64,000 nt of DNA from Lepus europaeus (GCF_033115175.1 NC_084844.1:31777885-31841884), one strand, 5' to 3'. Positions 1 to 11,601 are shown, counted from the first letter of the stretch. Notes: generated by a model from the letters alone, not told the origin. Made by a program: numbers and translations.

Positions 1-109
1 ACTCTCCTAATGTTCTTCCAGCTTTCTGATCTTTCTCCATCTCCTTTGCTTGCTCACAGTTTCCTCTGCTTAGACTTCCCTTCTACTTCTTCACAAATAA
101 TTCCTGCAT

Positions 110-442
110 ATCCTTTTTTTTTTTTGGACAGGCAGAGTAGACAGTGAGAGAGAGAGAGACAGAGAGAAAGGTCTTCCTTTACCGTTGGTTCACCTTCCGA
201 TGGCGGCCGCAGCCGGCGCACCGTGATGATCCGAAGGCAGGAGCCAGGTGCTTCTCCTGATCTCCCATGGGGTGCAGGGCCCAAGCACTTGGACCATCCT
301 CCACTGCACTCCCGGGCCACAGCAGAGAGCTGGCCTGGAAGAGGGGCAACCAGGACAGAATCCGGCGCCCCGACTGGGACTAGAACCCGGTGTGCCGGCG
401 CCACAAGGCGGAGGATTAGCCTAGCGAGCCGCGGCGCCGGCC
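110..442 (-). repeat. CSINE (lagomorph C-repeat SINE), minus strand
   Basis: Reads as a reverse-complemented C-repeat: T-run from 115, then the GA-rich tail, the middle segment around a CCCATGGGGTGC motif, and the tRNA-derived head ending in GCGGCGCCGGCC near 440. Essentially full length. I see no clear target-site duplication. Confidence 0.9.
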
Positions 443-1188
443 CTCAGTTTAATTTTTATTATTACTCAGGGAGCCTTTCTCTGATCACTTGATAAAGGAA
501 GCACTCTAAGAATCTTATATTTTTCATTCAGAACAGTGATTTTTATCCCATCAGTTAGTTATCTATGGCATTATCTGCTTAGTAACCCACTTGGAATATG
601 AGTTACTGAGTTCAGGAAAAGTATCAGTCTTGGTTACTATATTGTCAATTCTTGCCATATGGTAGACACTCAATTGGTTAAGTACTGGTTGGATAAGTAA
701 ATATATTTTGTTGGTCCAATCTATGTACCCCAAAGATCATACAATAGCGAACCATGAATAATTCTGTTTTAATGAATAACCACTTCAGTCAATATCAAGC
801 TATCAGCTTTGGTCCAACCTAAGTCATATTTTCTGTCTAGATGATAATATGTTAATTCCATTAACAAAAAGTCAGATTTCTTACCCTAAGTGCCAGGGAC
901 CCAGAGACACAGAGATGAAGCAACCATGATTTCATGATACGAATCCCAATATATTCAATAAAGCCAGGAACATGCAAAGATAGAAATTTGTACAGGAATC
1001 ACTAAGTTACAAAAGAAAAGACGGTAATTTCTACCTAAGAGAGTTATGAAACAATTCCTAGAAATGGTGAAATGTGGATTAGGTATTGAAAGTTAACTAT
1101 GTGTGAGCCAGGACAGGATTCTTATTAAAGCAGTAAAGAAAATCAATACCCAAAGCAGGCATTTGGCACAGCAATTAAGATAACTTGG

Positions 1189-1507
1189 GGCCGGCGCCAT
1201 GGCTCACTAGGTTAATCCTCCACCTACAGCGCCAGCATCCCATATGAGCACTGGGTTCTAGTCCCGGTTGCTCCTCTTCCAGTCCAGCTCTCTGCTGTGG
1301 CCTGGGAGGACAGTGGAGGATGGCCCTTGGGCCTCTGCACCCACATGGGAGACCAGGAAGAAGCACCTGGCTCCTGGCATCGGATCAGCGCAGAGCCAGC
1401 TGTGGTGGCCATTTGGGGGTTGAACCAATGGAAGGAAGACCTTTCTCTCTGTCTCTGTCAAGTAAATTAAAAAAAAATTAAAATTAAAAATTAAAAAAAA
1501 ATTTTAA
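1189..1507 (+). repeat. CSINE nested in an older SINE, with TSD
   Basis: Plus-strand C-repeat beginning GGCCGGCGCCATGG and ending in an A-rich tail. It is flanked by a perfect 12-bp duplication, AAGATAACTTGG, at 1177-1188 and 1508-1519. That duplication is itself sequence of the older SINE, so order of insertion is clear. Confidence 0.9.
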
Positions 1508-1739
1508 AAGATAACTTGGGATGCCAACATCCCGTATCACAGTGCCTAGGTTTGAGTCCCATCTCTGATTCCAATTCCAGCTTCCTCCTAATACATACCA
1601 CGGGATATAGCAGGTGATAGCCTAAACATTTGGGTTCCTGCCACCTATAAGGAGACCCAGATTTAACTTCTGGCTCCTGACTTCAGCCTGACCCAGACTT
1701 GCACAGGCATTTGGAGAGTGAATAAGAAGATGAAAAACC

Positions 1740-1876
1740 TTTCTTACTTTTCTCCTCTCTTTCTCCTCTCTCCTTCTCCCTCCCTCCCTCCCCCTCTTCC
1801 TCTTCCTCTTCCTCTTCCTCTTCCCCTCTCTCTCTCTCTCTCTCTCTTTTCCCCCTCTCTCTCCCGTTTCTCTCTC
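1740..1876 (+). repeat. Polypyrimidine tract (TTCC/CTCTTC/TC)n
   Basis: About 135 bases almost entirely C and T on the plus strand, with CCCT, CTTCCT and TC sub-repeats. It lies where the CT-rich 3' end of the older SINE would be and is probably an expansion of it. The open frames across it on both strands are low-complexity artefacts. Confidence 0.85.
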
Positions 1877-2285
1877 TCGAATAAATACAAATTAATTCAT
1901 AATAAAAAGCCTGAAAAGAAAAAAAAAAAAAAGTAAGGTTATACCTCACCCTGAACCAAGCATTGCTGGATTTAATCCTTCAAATGCTTCACAACATACA
2001 GAAGAGTGTAAGGGATATCAGACTGTAAGAACTCTTTAATTTTAGATGATGCAACTCAGGGCCAGAGTCCTAATTAATTTTCAGAAGTTCAACAGTTAGT
2101 AACTGCAGCCAGCCCTCAAACTCAACACCTGTGTGAATAAAGGTCTAATAGGAATGATGTGTTGGAGCCAACTGTCAAATAGTCAGGAATTCTGGAAGTC
2201 CCCTGTCAAACCCTTTGTAACTTGAAATAAGCTATGGCATGAGCATTTACACCACAGAAACTGGCATATGCTACAAATCAGGTCT

Positions 2286-2402
2286 ATTCCTCCCTCCCTC
2301 CCTCCTACCATCCTTCCCTCTCTCCCTCTCTTTCCCTCCTTCTTTCACCTACCTTTCCTTCACCTTCCCTCCTTCCTTCCTTCCTCCCTCTTTCTTTCCA
2401 TC
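2286..2402 (+). repeat. (TCCC/TTCC)n simple repeat
   Basis: A second C/T-rich simple repeat of about 115 bases, with CTCC and TTCC units. No SINE head is visible nearby. Confidence 0.85.
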
Positions 2403-3618
2403 TTACCAGCACAGCACTGCTTATTAACAAACTGCCTCCACATAAAACTATAAAACTACATAGGACAAGACTAGAAAACTACCTATGATTTAGAAGGTAA
2501 TTTTTGGAAATGAAAAGCCTGTCTGATTAGGCCATTTAAAAATAATAATAATGCTGCCAAATGAATTTTTATAATATGTTGGTAATTATTTATGAAATTC
2601 CCTATTTGTTTTGTGTCTGATCTTTGTGAGGATGGATAAAAGGCTTAAGACACAGTCCCTACCAGTGAGGGAACATTCCAGTGTTTTCTGAGATGTGGAT
2701 GTTGACCAGATGGCTCACTCATTTTTAGGTCAACCTTGTCACTTTTACAAATTCCAGTTCTACTTTTGCTCTCACGCTAGCAGGTCACCGCGTCATCATT
2801 TATGTGAGCTCACAAAAATAACAGCTAGGAGCTCTGCGATGATTTATAAGTTTAAAAATCATAGATATTTAAAGGGGGAACTTTATCATATTTATCCAGT
2901 GCTCTAGGTTAGAAATCTTCAAGCCATGCATATTTGAAAAACTCATATTTATTTTAGCAACACTCATCAGAGCCACTCCACATTTAATGTGGCATCCTTC
3001 CCTTCCTACCTTTTTAAAAGTATTGTCTGCCTTAGTTGACCTAGTTTTTAAGCAATTTGAAGGCACTTGTAAATAAACAGAACCCCTGAAATGCAGATAA
3101 GTCAAACCAGGCCAATTTCCCAACTAAAGTACCTTGAAGGCACTGTGCAGTCATTGGGGGATCTGTACAATGTGCTACATTGTCAATTCACATCTTCATT
3201 TTAAACAACCCCACCTCATAGCTTACTGTAGATCTCTTGAAAACTTCACAAATGGCATACTTGGAATATCAGGCATTTTTCTTTAAAACATCTGGGATTC
3301 TCTTCAAGTGCTGGTAACTGGGGTTTATGTTCTGGTGCCTCTATGTGGGTAAGAGATATTTACAGATATTGAATTTGCTTAAGAAAACAATTTTTGTGCC
3401 TCTTTCTACAATCTCTGCAGGCTCATGATGAAGACATTTTCTTTCAGCTTCAGTTAAATACATGTCTACGAAGCCACACATTCTGAGTTTAAGTATGCAA
3501 GAAAAATAAAAACAGCTTTTGAGAAGTGAGATAATTATTAAAAGTATCTTGCTGTAGTTCTTCTGCTGCTTTGTTTACACAGTATCACCTAAGCCACCAA
3601 GAATCTATTTCTTTCTAG

Positions 3619-3834
3619 AACTTGCTGGGAACACACAACCTGGGAAGAGTTTACTATGAGCCCATTAAAGATCGGCATGGAAACACACTCATAGTCACCA
3701 TCAGAGAGGTGGAGATGCTTTATTCATTCTTCAATGGCAAATGGATGCAGATCTCCAAGCTGCAAAGCCAGAGAAAATCTCTGTCAACACCAGAAGAGCC
3801 AACGGCCTTAGACATTTTACTAATAACTGTACAG
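3619..3834 (+). CDS. ANKFN1: ANKFN1 coding exon (1st in window)
   Basis: A 216-nt exon, 72 codons, phase 0 at both ends. The acceptor TTCTTTCTAG ends at 3618 and the donor GTATGT begins at 3835. It starts N-L-L-G-T-H-N-L-G-R-V-Y-Y and ends L-L-I-T-V-Q; the middle includes HGNTLIVTIREVEMLYSFF. I recognise this as ANKFN1, in the part following the ankyrin and FN3 regions. ANKFN1 is a cytoplasmic scaffold-type protein; its fly orthologue, wide awake, affects sleep onset and GABA-A receptor function, and the mouse mutant Nmf9 has neurological and vestibular defects. No stop or frameshift is seen. The function of this segment is not known to me. Confidence 0.93.
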
Positions 3835-4140
3835 GTATGTAGTTTTTAAAATTTCCTATAATATCTGAATTTAAAAACACAATTACAGACCAAGAGCCAT
3901 TTGTACCTGTAAATGCAGGGTAGATAGGGTTCCCAGACAGATGACTGCTCCTGTTCCACACACAGGAAACACAAAAGTGCTTTTATTTACCACTCTCTGG
4001 ATCTGGAACCCATCCAACAAAACCAGTAGAGGGCACCCTGAAGATGTCCTGACCAATAAACCAATGGGAAACACTGGGACAAATAACTGAATGGGGGGAA
4101 ACCTGTAGATATTATTATCAAGGCATTAAAACAATACCTA

Positions 4141-4242
4141 GGCCGGCGCCGCAGCTCACTAGGCTAATCCTCCGCCTTGCGGTGCCGGCACACCGGGTTC
4201 TAGTCCCGGTCAGGGCGCCGGATTCTGTCCCGGTTGCCTCTC

Positions 4243-4277
<35 letters not shown>

Positions 4278-4860
4278 TTGACAGGCAGAGTGGACAGTGA
4301 GAGAGAGAGACAGAGAGAAAGGTCTTCCTTTTGCTGTTGGTTCACCCTCCAATGGCCGCCGCGGTAGCGCGCTGCGGCCGGCGCACCGCGCTGATCCGAA
4401 GCCAGGAGCCAGGTGCTTCTCCTGGTCTCCCATGGGGTGCAGGGCTCAAGGACTTGGGCCATCCTCCACTGCACTCCCTGGCCACAGCAGAGAGCTGGCC
4501 TGGAAGAAGGGCAACCGGGACAGGATCGGTGCCCCGACCGGGACTAGAACCCGGTGTGCCGGCGCCACAAGGCGGAGGATTAGCCTATTGAGCCGCGGCG
4601 CCGGCCTGGGTTGCCCCTCTTCCAGGCCAGCTCTCTGCTGTGGCCCGGGAGTGCAGTGGAGGATGGCCCAAGTCCTTGGGCCCTGCACCCCATGGGAGAC
4701 CAGGAGAAGCATCTGGCTCCTGCCATCGGATCAGCACGGTGTGCCGGCCACAGTGCGCCAGCTGCGGCGGCCATTGGAGGGTGAACCAACAGCAAAGGAA
4801 GACCTTTCTCTCTGTCTCTCTCTCTCACTGTCCACTCTGCCTGTAAAAAAAAAAAAAAAA
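4141..4860 (+). repeat. CSINE (plus), split by a second CSINE
   Basis: Plus-strand C-repeat. The head (GGCCGGCGCCGCAGC) starts at 4141 and runs to 4245; the rest (4609 on) ends in an A-run at 4845-4860. Outer TSD AATACCT at 4133-4139 and just after the A-run. A minus-strand CSINE sits inside it. Confidence 0.92.
4246..4608 (-). repeat. CSINE (minus) inserted inside a CSINE
   Basis: Full-length reverse C-repeat: a T-run of about 25 from 4246, GACAGGCAGAGTGGACAGTG tail region, head ending GCGGCGCCGGCC near 4606. A 14-bp duplication with one mismatch (GGTTGCCTCTCTTC at 4232-4245, GGTTGCCCCTCTTC at 4609-4622) marks the insertion. It can pair with both halves of its host. Confidence 0.92.
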
Positions 4861-4909
4861 ATACCTGAATGGACTGTGGTAAATAGCACATTTCTAGAAT
4901 TCCTAGACC

Positions 4910-4965
4910 ATGTGTGTGTGTATGTGTGTGCACGTGTGCCTGCACACACACATGCACATGCATGT
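4910..4965 (+). repeat. (TG)n/(CA)n simple repeat
   Basis: TG-rich run followed directly by CA-rich sequence (GTGTGTGTATGTGTGTGCAC, then CACACACATGCACATGCATG). It is an imperfect self-complementary block that could fold back. Confidence 0.85.
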
Positions 4966-5049
4966 ATAGGTGGCATTTTGAAAAAAAAAAAAAAAAAAGC
5001 TTGTTCATTACAATACTCCCTTGAGACAGAAAGGCATGATTAAGTCCCC

Positions 5050-6720
5050 AGGAAAGAAATGACTGGAGCTCAAAGATGTCAACTGACATAGGGCTACACA
5101 CCAAACAGATTTAGTGAAGCTAATGAAGCTTTCATGTCAGTCAGCTTTTCACTTCCAGGCCCTGGCAGGGACCCTGGCAATTTCACATTCATAATCTTTT
5201 CCTCAAAAATGGTACCCGAAACCATATTAGCATCAGGTGCCACAAAACTTGGAATCTGTGCTAGGCACACACAAAATGACAGAGCTCATTTCAACTGTGA
5301 TCTTTGGCTGCAATCAGTCTTCTTTCTGCTCTGCTACCTCAAGTTCTGGGGTAGGTTTGGGGGTTTAGTGAGGGATGGAAGATGAAACCAAAGGTAAAAG
5401 GTTCCCCTGAGTATTGAATGGCCATTAAAATTCAAAATCTAGGCAACTTAGATACAGACTCTTGGTCTGGATGGCAGCCTGGGGATACAAGGCCATGTTA
5501 CCTCCTGACTGCATGCTCTCTCCAGTCCCATACTGTCTCATGTGTTATGTGGCCATGGCTACTAGCTCCTTCCCTTCCTTCTTCCCACCTTTCTTCCATC
5601 TTTCCTATACTTTCCTTATTCCTCATGGGGACGAGCTGTATAGAACTCCCCAGTTAGGTAAAGTTAGAAGAAACATTTACATTGAGCCCCCATGCAACCA
5701 ATGGCCTAAATCCAAAAGACAGCTCATCTTGAGTAACAAGGAAGGAAATGCCCAGTCACACATGAAGAAGCCAAATCTGAGCCTCAGTAGCTATTCATGG
5801 TCACCATAAACCACTAACTTACTATCTAACTTACTTTCATTCCCCACAGAGCAGGTGGCCCATACAATAATGTCACCTCTTTGTGACTTGCACTGCCCCT
5901 AACCAAGACAAAATTCAATATAGCAAACATAAGCTAACTGGTTCAAGCCAATACTTGTGTATTGGATTTTTATGAATTTGAATTCATAGAAAATTGATGG
6001 AGACTATATGCATGTGTGAAGGAGGTAGGGGCAGGGAGCACAGACATTTGTTGCTCCCCTCTTCACCTTTTATAAGCAAGTGCTAAAAGAAACATTTAAA
6101 AAAATCATAACAAATTGAGCTTTTACAGGGTGACTAATACACTAATCCCCTATAGGGATAAACGGGGGTCTGGGCTACCTTTGCTCCTAGAAACACAGCA
6201 CAGGCCCCAGCATGATATAATACCTGGTTTCTCCTAGACTTATTACATTAAAAATGTGTTACAGGTGCAGAAAAATTCCAATCTGGTGAAAGGTTGTTAG
6301 AGAAGGAGACCAAAATTAGAGACAGGATCAGGTTTCCACACAGATCCAAGTGGAAAATTTACCCCCGCTGACTGGCACATTCCTGCTTGATGTCATTCCC
6401 ACCCACCCCCTCTCTCCCTCTTCCTCCCCCTATTCTCTCTCCCCTCCTTCTCAAATAGGTCTACACTGGACAGGAAACAGGGGATAAAACTCCTAGGGCT
6501 AATATCCAATCACTTCTAGACTCAAGATTTACCTATGTCAGAAGTTGGCCATATCAATCCAACCTGAAGGTAGAGATGGGTCTTGATAGTATCCCAAAGC
6601 AGTCTGGGCAGTTCCCACAACAACAGGCCACAGACCACTCTCTTACTCAGGGGCAGTGATGAGATGACTCCTAGGCCTTCTGATTAGAAAGTTGGGATTC
6701 CTCCTGAGGTCTTACAGTGC
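5050..6720. other. Intronic stretch with no recognised element
   Basis: About 1.7 kb with no exon, RNA gene or repeat that I can name. The frames at 5134-5809 are short, start without ATG context of note, and match nothing I know. Confidence 0.5.
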
Positions 6721-6724
6721 ATTC

Positions 6725-6940
6725 AGGGCACCCTTGGAGTCAGACCAACAAGGTATGAGTCCAGACTCCCCCCTTTCTAGTTACATGGCCAGGGCCAGTT
6801 CCTTAACTTTTCAACTTTTGTTTCTCCTCCCCTCAAAAAACAAACTCAACTTCATAGAGTTCAGATGAACATTAAATGAATTCCTATGTAAAGCTTTGGA
6901 ACAACACAAAGTAAGTGCTCAATAAATGTTAGTAATTGTT
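6725..6940 (+). repeat. MIR SINE, plus strand
   Basis: Shows the MIR pattern in order: GGAGTCAGACCAACAAGG, a loss-of-function tRNA-like section, CAGTTCCTTAACTTTTCAA, and the 3' end AAGTAAGTGCTCAATAAATG at 6910-6929. Confidence 0.75.
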
Positions 6941-7599
6941 ATTCTCTACTCAGAAAAACTCAAGCAATGCTAGGCTCGCTTCAGGTCATACCTAGTCCAT
7001 TTCCTCTCCCCTGCTCCCCTAGAAGACCTCTGGTACTGACCCTATGTCTCTTGGGGACATTTTATCTCTCCCTCTACCTTTTCTAACTGCAAAGCAAAAG
7101 TGATATGATCCGTGATGGAGTTTTCAAAAAGAGGTAAGGGCTTTAACCAAGGCTTAGCCCACAGCTAGTCTACTAATCCCTAGGGCCCTAGAGAACCTCC
7201 AGGGTCCAACTCCTGAAAACTCTTGACCCTCTCGAATCCCAGACCTTATAACTGGCCTCTCTCCCATCCCTGCGAAAGAGGAAAGTCCTGCTCATTCTTG
7301 TCTGGGATGAATAAGATAGAGTCATTCTAAAGACTAACTGGCAATGAGAGTATTTCTAATAGGGAGATTTCAGGTGCTGAGTTATTCTGACCGTGATCTT
7401 CCAGGGTCACTTAACTAACTGGAAGCCTCACAATCATTTATAAGTTTGCCATTTTCTCTGAAGATTAATCTCTCATAAGCATACTCTATAAAGGCATTTC
7501 AAAGGGCTTGTGGAAAATGCCTATTAGCTTTCTCCAAGAACTTTTTGAAGTATCCTCCTCTATTCAAGTTTTTGACCCCTTGTCACATTTATGATATCA

Positions 7600-7690
7600 T
7601 TTGATGCTCCCACAAATCCAGTAAGGTTAACCGGGTAATTTTATTTTATCTAGATCACAGATAAAGCCATTGATTTCAAGGAAATTTCTT
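7600..7690 (-). repeat. Probable MIR fragment, minus strand
   Basis: Weak match to the reverse MIR core (CTCCCACAAATCCAGTAAGG followed by a diverged 'cacagataaagccattga' section). Short and diverged. Confidence 0.4.
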
Positions 7691-7734
7691 GCCAAGGTTT
7701 TATGTGTCAAAAAGTATGAGAGTGTCAGCATCTG

Positions 7735-8008
7735 ACAGTGATTGGGAGGTTAAAACACTATTTGGGATGCCCAAATTCCATTTAAGACTGCCTGGATTGA
7801 AGTCCTGGCTCCACTGCTGATTCCTGCTCCCTGCTAACGTGCACCTTGGGAGAGAGCAGGTGGTGGGTCAAGTAGTTGGGTTCCTGCTGCCCACATGGGA
7901 GATTTGAATTGAGATCCTGGACGTCACTGTGTATATTTGTGGAGTGGAGATGGATCTGTCTCTCGCTTGCTCTCACTCTCTCACCCTTTCAAATAAATGT
8001 AAATAATA
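7735..8008 (+). repeat. Older CSINE-type SINE, plus strand
   Basis: Diverged plus-strand copy of the older C-repeat: TTTGGGATGCCCAAATTCCA, CTGGATTGAAGTCCTGGCTC, GTGCACCTTGGGAGAGAGCA, CCCACATGGGAGATTTGAAT, ending in TCAAATAAATGTAAATAATA. Confidence 0.8.
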
Positions 8009-8394
8009 GTATAAGAAGATTCAAATTCATGTCTTCTGACTCCTGGCCTTGGGTCGTTCCCCTTTTGCAATGCTGTGTTACATACCTTACCTTCCTTTTC
8101 TCTGCATCCATTTTTAAAGTGTGATCCTAGGGAGGCTGTGGTACAGCTTGCCTCCCATCCCCTCCCATGCCTGCTTTCCTTCGCTCCTTAGCCGTTCCTT
8201 GTTACCACCAGGTACCCAGTGTCATCTTTTTACACACTATGTGCCTGTGACCTACTACCTTGTCTGCATTTTTCTCATTGTTTTCCCCAAAACATTCCTA
8301 CTCATTCTTCTCTCATGCTGCTTCTAGAATGGATCAACATGTATAGGAGTCAGAAAGATAGTGGAAATGAGTCAATTGTGATGCACTTAAACAC

Positions 8395-8882
8395 CTGAGT
8401 TCACACAAAAACTTATAAAAAATGTTCATTTAAACATTATTCATAATAAGAGTATAAATAACCTAAATGTCTAACAGCTGATGAATACATACACAAAACG
8501 CTGTATATCTGTATGACAGATTATCCAGTCATAAAAATAAGTGAACTATGACTCACTATGATATTGTTAAACTCTGAAAATATTCTACCAAGAGAAGGAA
8601 TCCAGGCACAAAATGCCACAGGTTATATGATTCCACTTATGTGATATGTCCAGCATAGGAAAATCATAGAGAAAAAAGGAGATTAGTGGTTCCAGGGACA
8701 AGGGGAGGGGAGGTTAGGGAATGATGGGTAATAAATTTGAGGTTCATTCCAAGAGTGATAAAATAGTAGTCAGATAGTGGTAATAGTTGCAATACTTTGT
8801 GAATGTACAAAACCCACTGAACTGCACACTTTAAAAGAGTTACTCTTTTAGTATATAAGTTATATCTCAATTTAAGAAACAG
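8395..8882 (+). repeat. L1M 3' UTR fragment, plus strand
   Basis: Matches the 3' end of old mammalian L1s: sections on camera-like 'CATAAAAATAAGTGAACTA', 'ATGATTCCACTTATGTGATA', then TGTACAAAACCCACTGAACT, GCACACTTTAAAAGAG and TTATATCTCAATTTAAG near 8875. No coding capacity is left. Confidence 0.8.
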
Positions 8883-9364
8883 TTATAAGTAATGGGGACA
8901 ACATTTCTTGAAACTGCTCATACCGTCTGAAAGACAGCAGCCTGTATTCAGCCTCAGCTGATTACAGTGTTAAGAACGTGTTCACAGAAATATTCTCCAC
9001 TTTTCAAAGAGAAGTTGGAAACCCAGAGTTTACAGTAAAATCTCCTTCTTTCTAAAAGTTAGAACATTCAGAAAATGTGAATTCTTTGTCATGCATATAA
9101 TTTTAGGCCCACAAAGACCACCAGCCACTATTCTGTAACCTCTGCCATCCTGGTCAATTCAACAGACATACCCTATCCAACAGAGTAATAGCCCTGAAGT
9201 CGCTGGAAAAGCAACCATCTACTGTGCCTCTAAAAAGCTCACAGCACATCTGGCCACTAAAGAGAGGTTGGATATGCTCTCCCTAGTCACTACTCTAGCA
9301 TACTCACTTCTCTCCCAGAGGCCTAGCCCCACACCCCACCACCTCTGGGCCTCTCCCTTCATGT

Positions 9365-9760
9365 TTAATAAACATTTTTTCAACACCAGCTAGGTGCCAG
9401 GCACTCTTCTGGGTGCTATAGGAAAAACAAATGAATAAGTCAAGGTCTCTGCTCTCAACGAGTTCAGTCAAGGGAGAGAGACAGACTTGTAAACAAATCA
9501 AGGTAATACAAGGCAGAATTAAGGCAGAGCTTGATAGCAGTACAAATAGTGTACTATGGGAAAACAGACAAAGTAGCTATTAATTCTGACTGAAAATATC
9601 AGGAAAGGTGTTACAGAAGAGGTGGCGTTTGGCTGAGTCTTGAGTTAAGTGTATCAGGTAGCCAAAAGGGAGAAACAGAGACAGGAAGGAGAGAGGGAAG
9701 GAGAGAGAGAAAGCTGGAGGGAGAGGATGATTAAATAGATGGAATTAAATTTTGTGGAGG
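9365..9760 (-). repeat. L2 LINE relic, minus strand
   Basis: Reverse L2 3' end: AATAAACATTTTTTCAACAC, TAGGTGCCAGGCACTCTTCT, TCTCTGCTCTCAACGAGTTC, then the segment around GTGGCGTTTGGCTGAGTCTT (9622-9641) that corresponds to the 'gacatttgagctgagacct' part of L2. A GA-rich stretch follows. Confidence 0.75.
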
Positions 9761-9889
9761 GTGAGATAAAGAAATGAGGCAGAAGCCAGAAAAGGAGACC
9801 ACTGCCTCCCTGGACGCACAGTGGATCTTTCACAATCTTCTTATGGCCTTTATTACCTGGGTTACAAAAAACTCTTACCACATATGTCC

Positions 9890-9995
9890 CTCACACTTTG
9901 AGTTCCATAAAGGAATGGTCTTTGCTGGACATCTTGGTGTCATTAATATCCTGTCATAGTGCCTGTCAAATAATAGATGCTGAATAAAATATGGT
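9890..9995 (+). repeat. L2 3' end fragment, plus strand
   Basis: CTCACACTTTGAGTTCCATA followed by AGTGCCTGTCAAATAATAGA, TGCTGAATAAAATATGG and TGAGTGAAT: the plus-strand 3' end of L2. Confidence 0.65.
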
Positions 9996-10549
9996 AGAAT
10001 GAGTGAATTCACAAACCAAAAATTGAAAGAGAGAGGTTGGACAGGTATAGAGAAAGAAAAAAAGAAATCCATTTTGGCTAGATCCAAGGACAGACATGTA
10101 AGTTAGAGGTCAAATCAGGAGGTTAAGACCTACCACATTCAAACTGGTTTTAGAAGGCCTTTCTAGTTACCTTAGACTATGTGAGTGAGACACCTTCTTT
10201 ATCTTCCCATGCATTTCTTGGGCTCTAAAAACACTCTGGTAAATGACTGTGTAAAGGCAGGAAAACACATCGTATATGCCCACTAGTAGTCTTTTAAAAT
10301 ATTGAATGAAAGACTAAATTCCTCCATCCCAGAATGGTTTGGTTTTCATATAACCATAATATATTCCTAACTTAATTCCTATTTGTGGTTGTTCTGACAC
10401 TCACAGGTTTTTCTTACTCCTTTACCCATCCTATATTTGTACTTTTGGATTTTGATCTTGACAAAAACATATTTTTATTAAGTTTCAACCCTAATTATGA
10501 TGGGTTTATTTTTCAATGCATCAAGTCATTCATAGCTTTATTACTATTT

Positions 10550-11150
10550 TCCAGAAAATCAAAACCACACAAAATTTGGGACCCACAAATTTGATACACA
10601 CACTCTTGATTTGTCTGGAATGTCAATAAATAAGCTGAACAGTCTGGACTTGAGGACCAGCCCCTTCTGGGTCACCACTCAATAAGTTTACTATTCCCAC
10701 ATCATCACCACCATCTACAAATCTTTAATCCAGATATTTAGCTTGTTAAAGTAATGTGTTCAAGGATCTATTTTCCCCAGTTTAGTTAATGAGATATTAC
10801 ACTGGAGACTTTGCCCTGGTCCGTCAATCCTCTTCTATTGCTATTAGAAATTAAAGCTGTCTGTATGATTTGCCTCTTACAAAACCAAGCTGACCCCAAT
10901 TTAGAGCCTCAGATTTTCCTGGATGAATTATAATTTGATTGTTTGATGAATTCATTTTCCTCAAAGATCAATAACTTGCAGGTCCTTAACTACTGGAGTC
11001 ATCCTGTGTTTCTCCCTATTCTGTTTCAAAGACAGGCATATTTGTCCTCTTCCAGTCTTCAGGGACTTTCTTGTTCTCAATGTCCTCTGAAAAATAATGA
11101 CCCATGGGTCTGTAGCCACATCTGCTTGTTCAGTAAGTACCCCTAGGGTG
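10550..11150 (-). repeat. L3/CR1 LINE relic with RT-region peptide, minus strand
   Basis: Read on the minus strand, 11040-11130 encodes, across one frameshift, the CR1-clade signature before the polymerase fingers: a segment like WVIIFQRTLRTR followed by VPEDWKRTNMPVF, which corresponds to the 'IIFEKSLRTG-VPEDWKKANVTPIF' block of CR1/L3 ORF2. Farther on (10560-10620) the DNA resembles the L3 stretch encoding the 'KFADDTKL' catalytic motif region, now corrupted. Stops and frameshifts throughout; the element is long dead. Confidence 0.65.
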
Positions 11151-11601
11151 CACATCATCAAATGCTGATAGTTTTTCTTTCTCTCATTAAACATTTCACT
11201 CCCTTTCATTAGTCATTAATGGTCCCAAAGTCTACCTTGACTGAACTTCTTCCAACTACTTTCTCTATTCTGCACAGATATAATAGGAGACCTTTTGCAA
11301 ATTCAACTTTATTCATCTTCTGATATATTAATAAGAATCCTTTCTTTAGATCATGAAGTCAAATGCTTTTTCTTTTTTGCTGACTGTGTAAAGTTGATTA
11401 GGCTTGCTTCTCTGTACATGTTAGTTATATCACCCAATTGGTGAGCATTCTATTTTGTCCCTGTTTTGCTATTCCCTTATGTTGTTTTAAGGACCTGGCT
11501 TGATTTCTACATGTGGTGTAGAAATTTTAAACAGAAATAGTACTGGGTGCTCAGAACACAAAGCAATGAGGCAATACAGCCCTACCATTTACTTCATATT
11601 C

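Larger units (their letters stand above)
1155..1935 (+). repeat. Older CSINE-family SINE, interrupted
   Basis: A diverged plus-strand SINE of the older C-repeat type. The head (GGCATTTGGCACAGCAATTA) is at 1159-1178 and the body resumes at 1519 (TTGGGATGCCAACATCCCG), running to a pyrimidine tract and A-rich end near 1935. The younger CSINE at 1189-1507 splits it. Confidence 0.75.
1..3618 (+). other. ANKFN1: ANKFN1 intron (3' part)
   Basis: Intronic DNA upstream of the first visible ANKFN1 exon. It contains a minus-strand CSINE at 110-442, an older SINE split by a younger CSINE (1155-1935), and two pyrimidine-rich simple repeats (1740-1876 and 2286-2402). Stretches 443-1150 and 2410-3600 look like unique AT-rich sequence; I see no exon, RNA gene or recognisable repeat in them. 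The acceptor at 3611-3618 closes the intron. Confidence 0.7.

Noticed and set aside
1189..1240. tRNA gene suggested by A/B-box-like sequence in C-repeat heads
   Set aside because: The tRNA-like part is the degenerate head of the SINE, present in every copy; no intact cloverleaf.
4297..5104. Long overlapping open frames (248 codons plus, 174 codons minus)
   Set aside because: They run straight through the nested CSINEs, the A/T-runs and a TG/CA repeat; the peptides are SINE translations.
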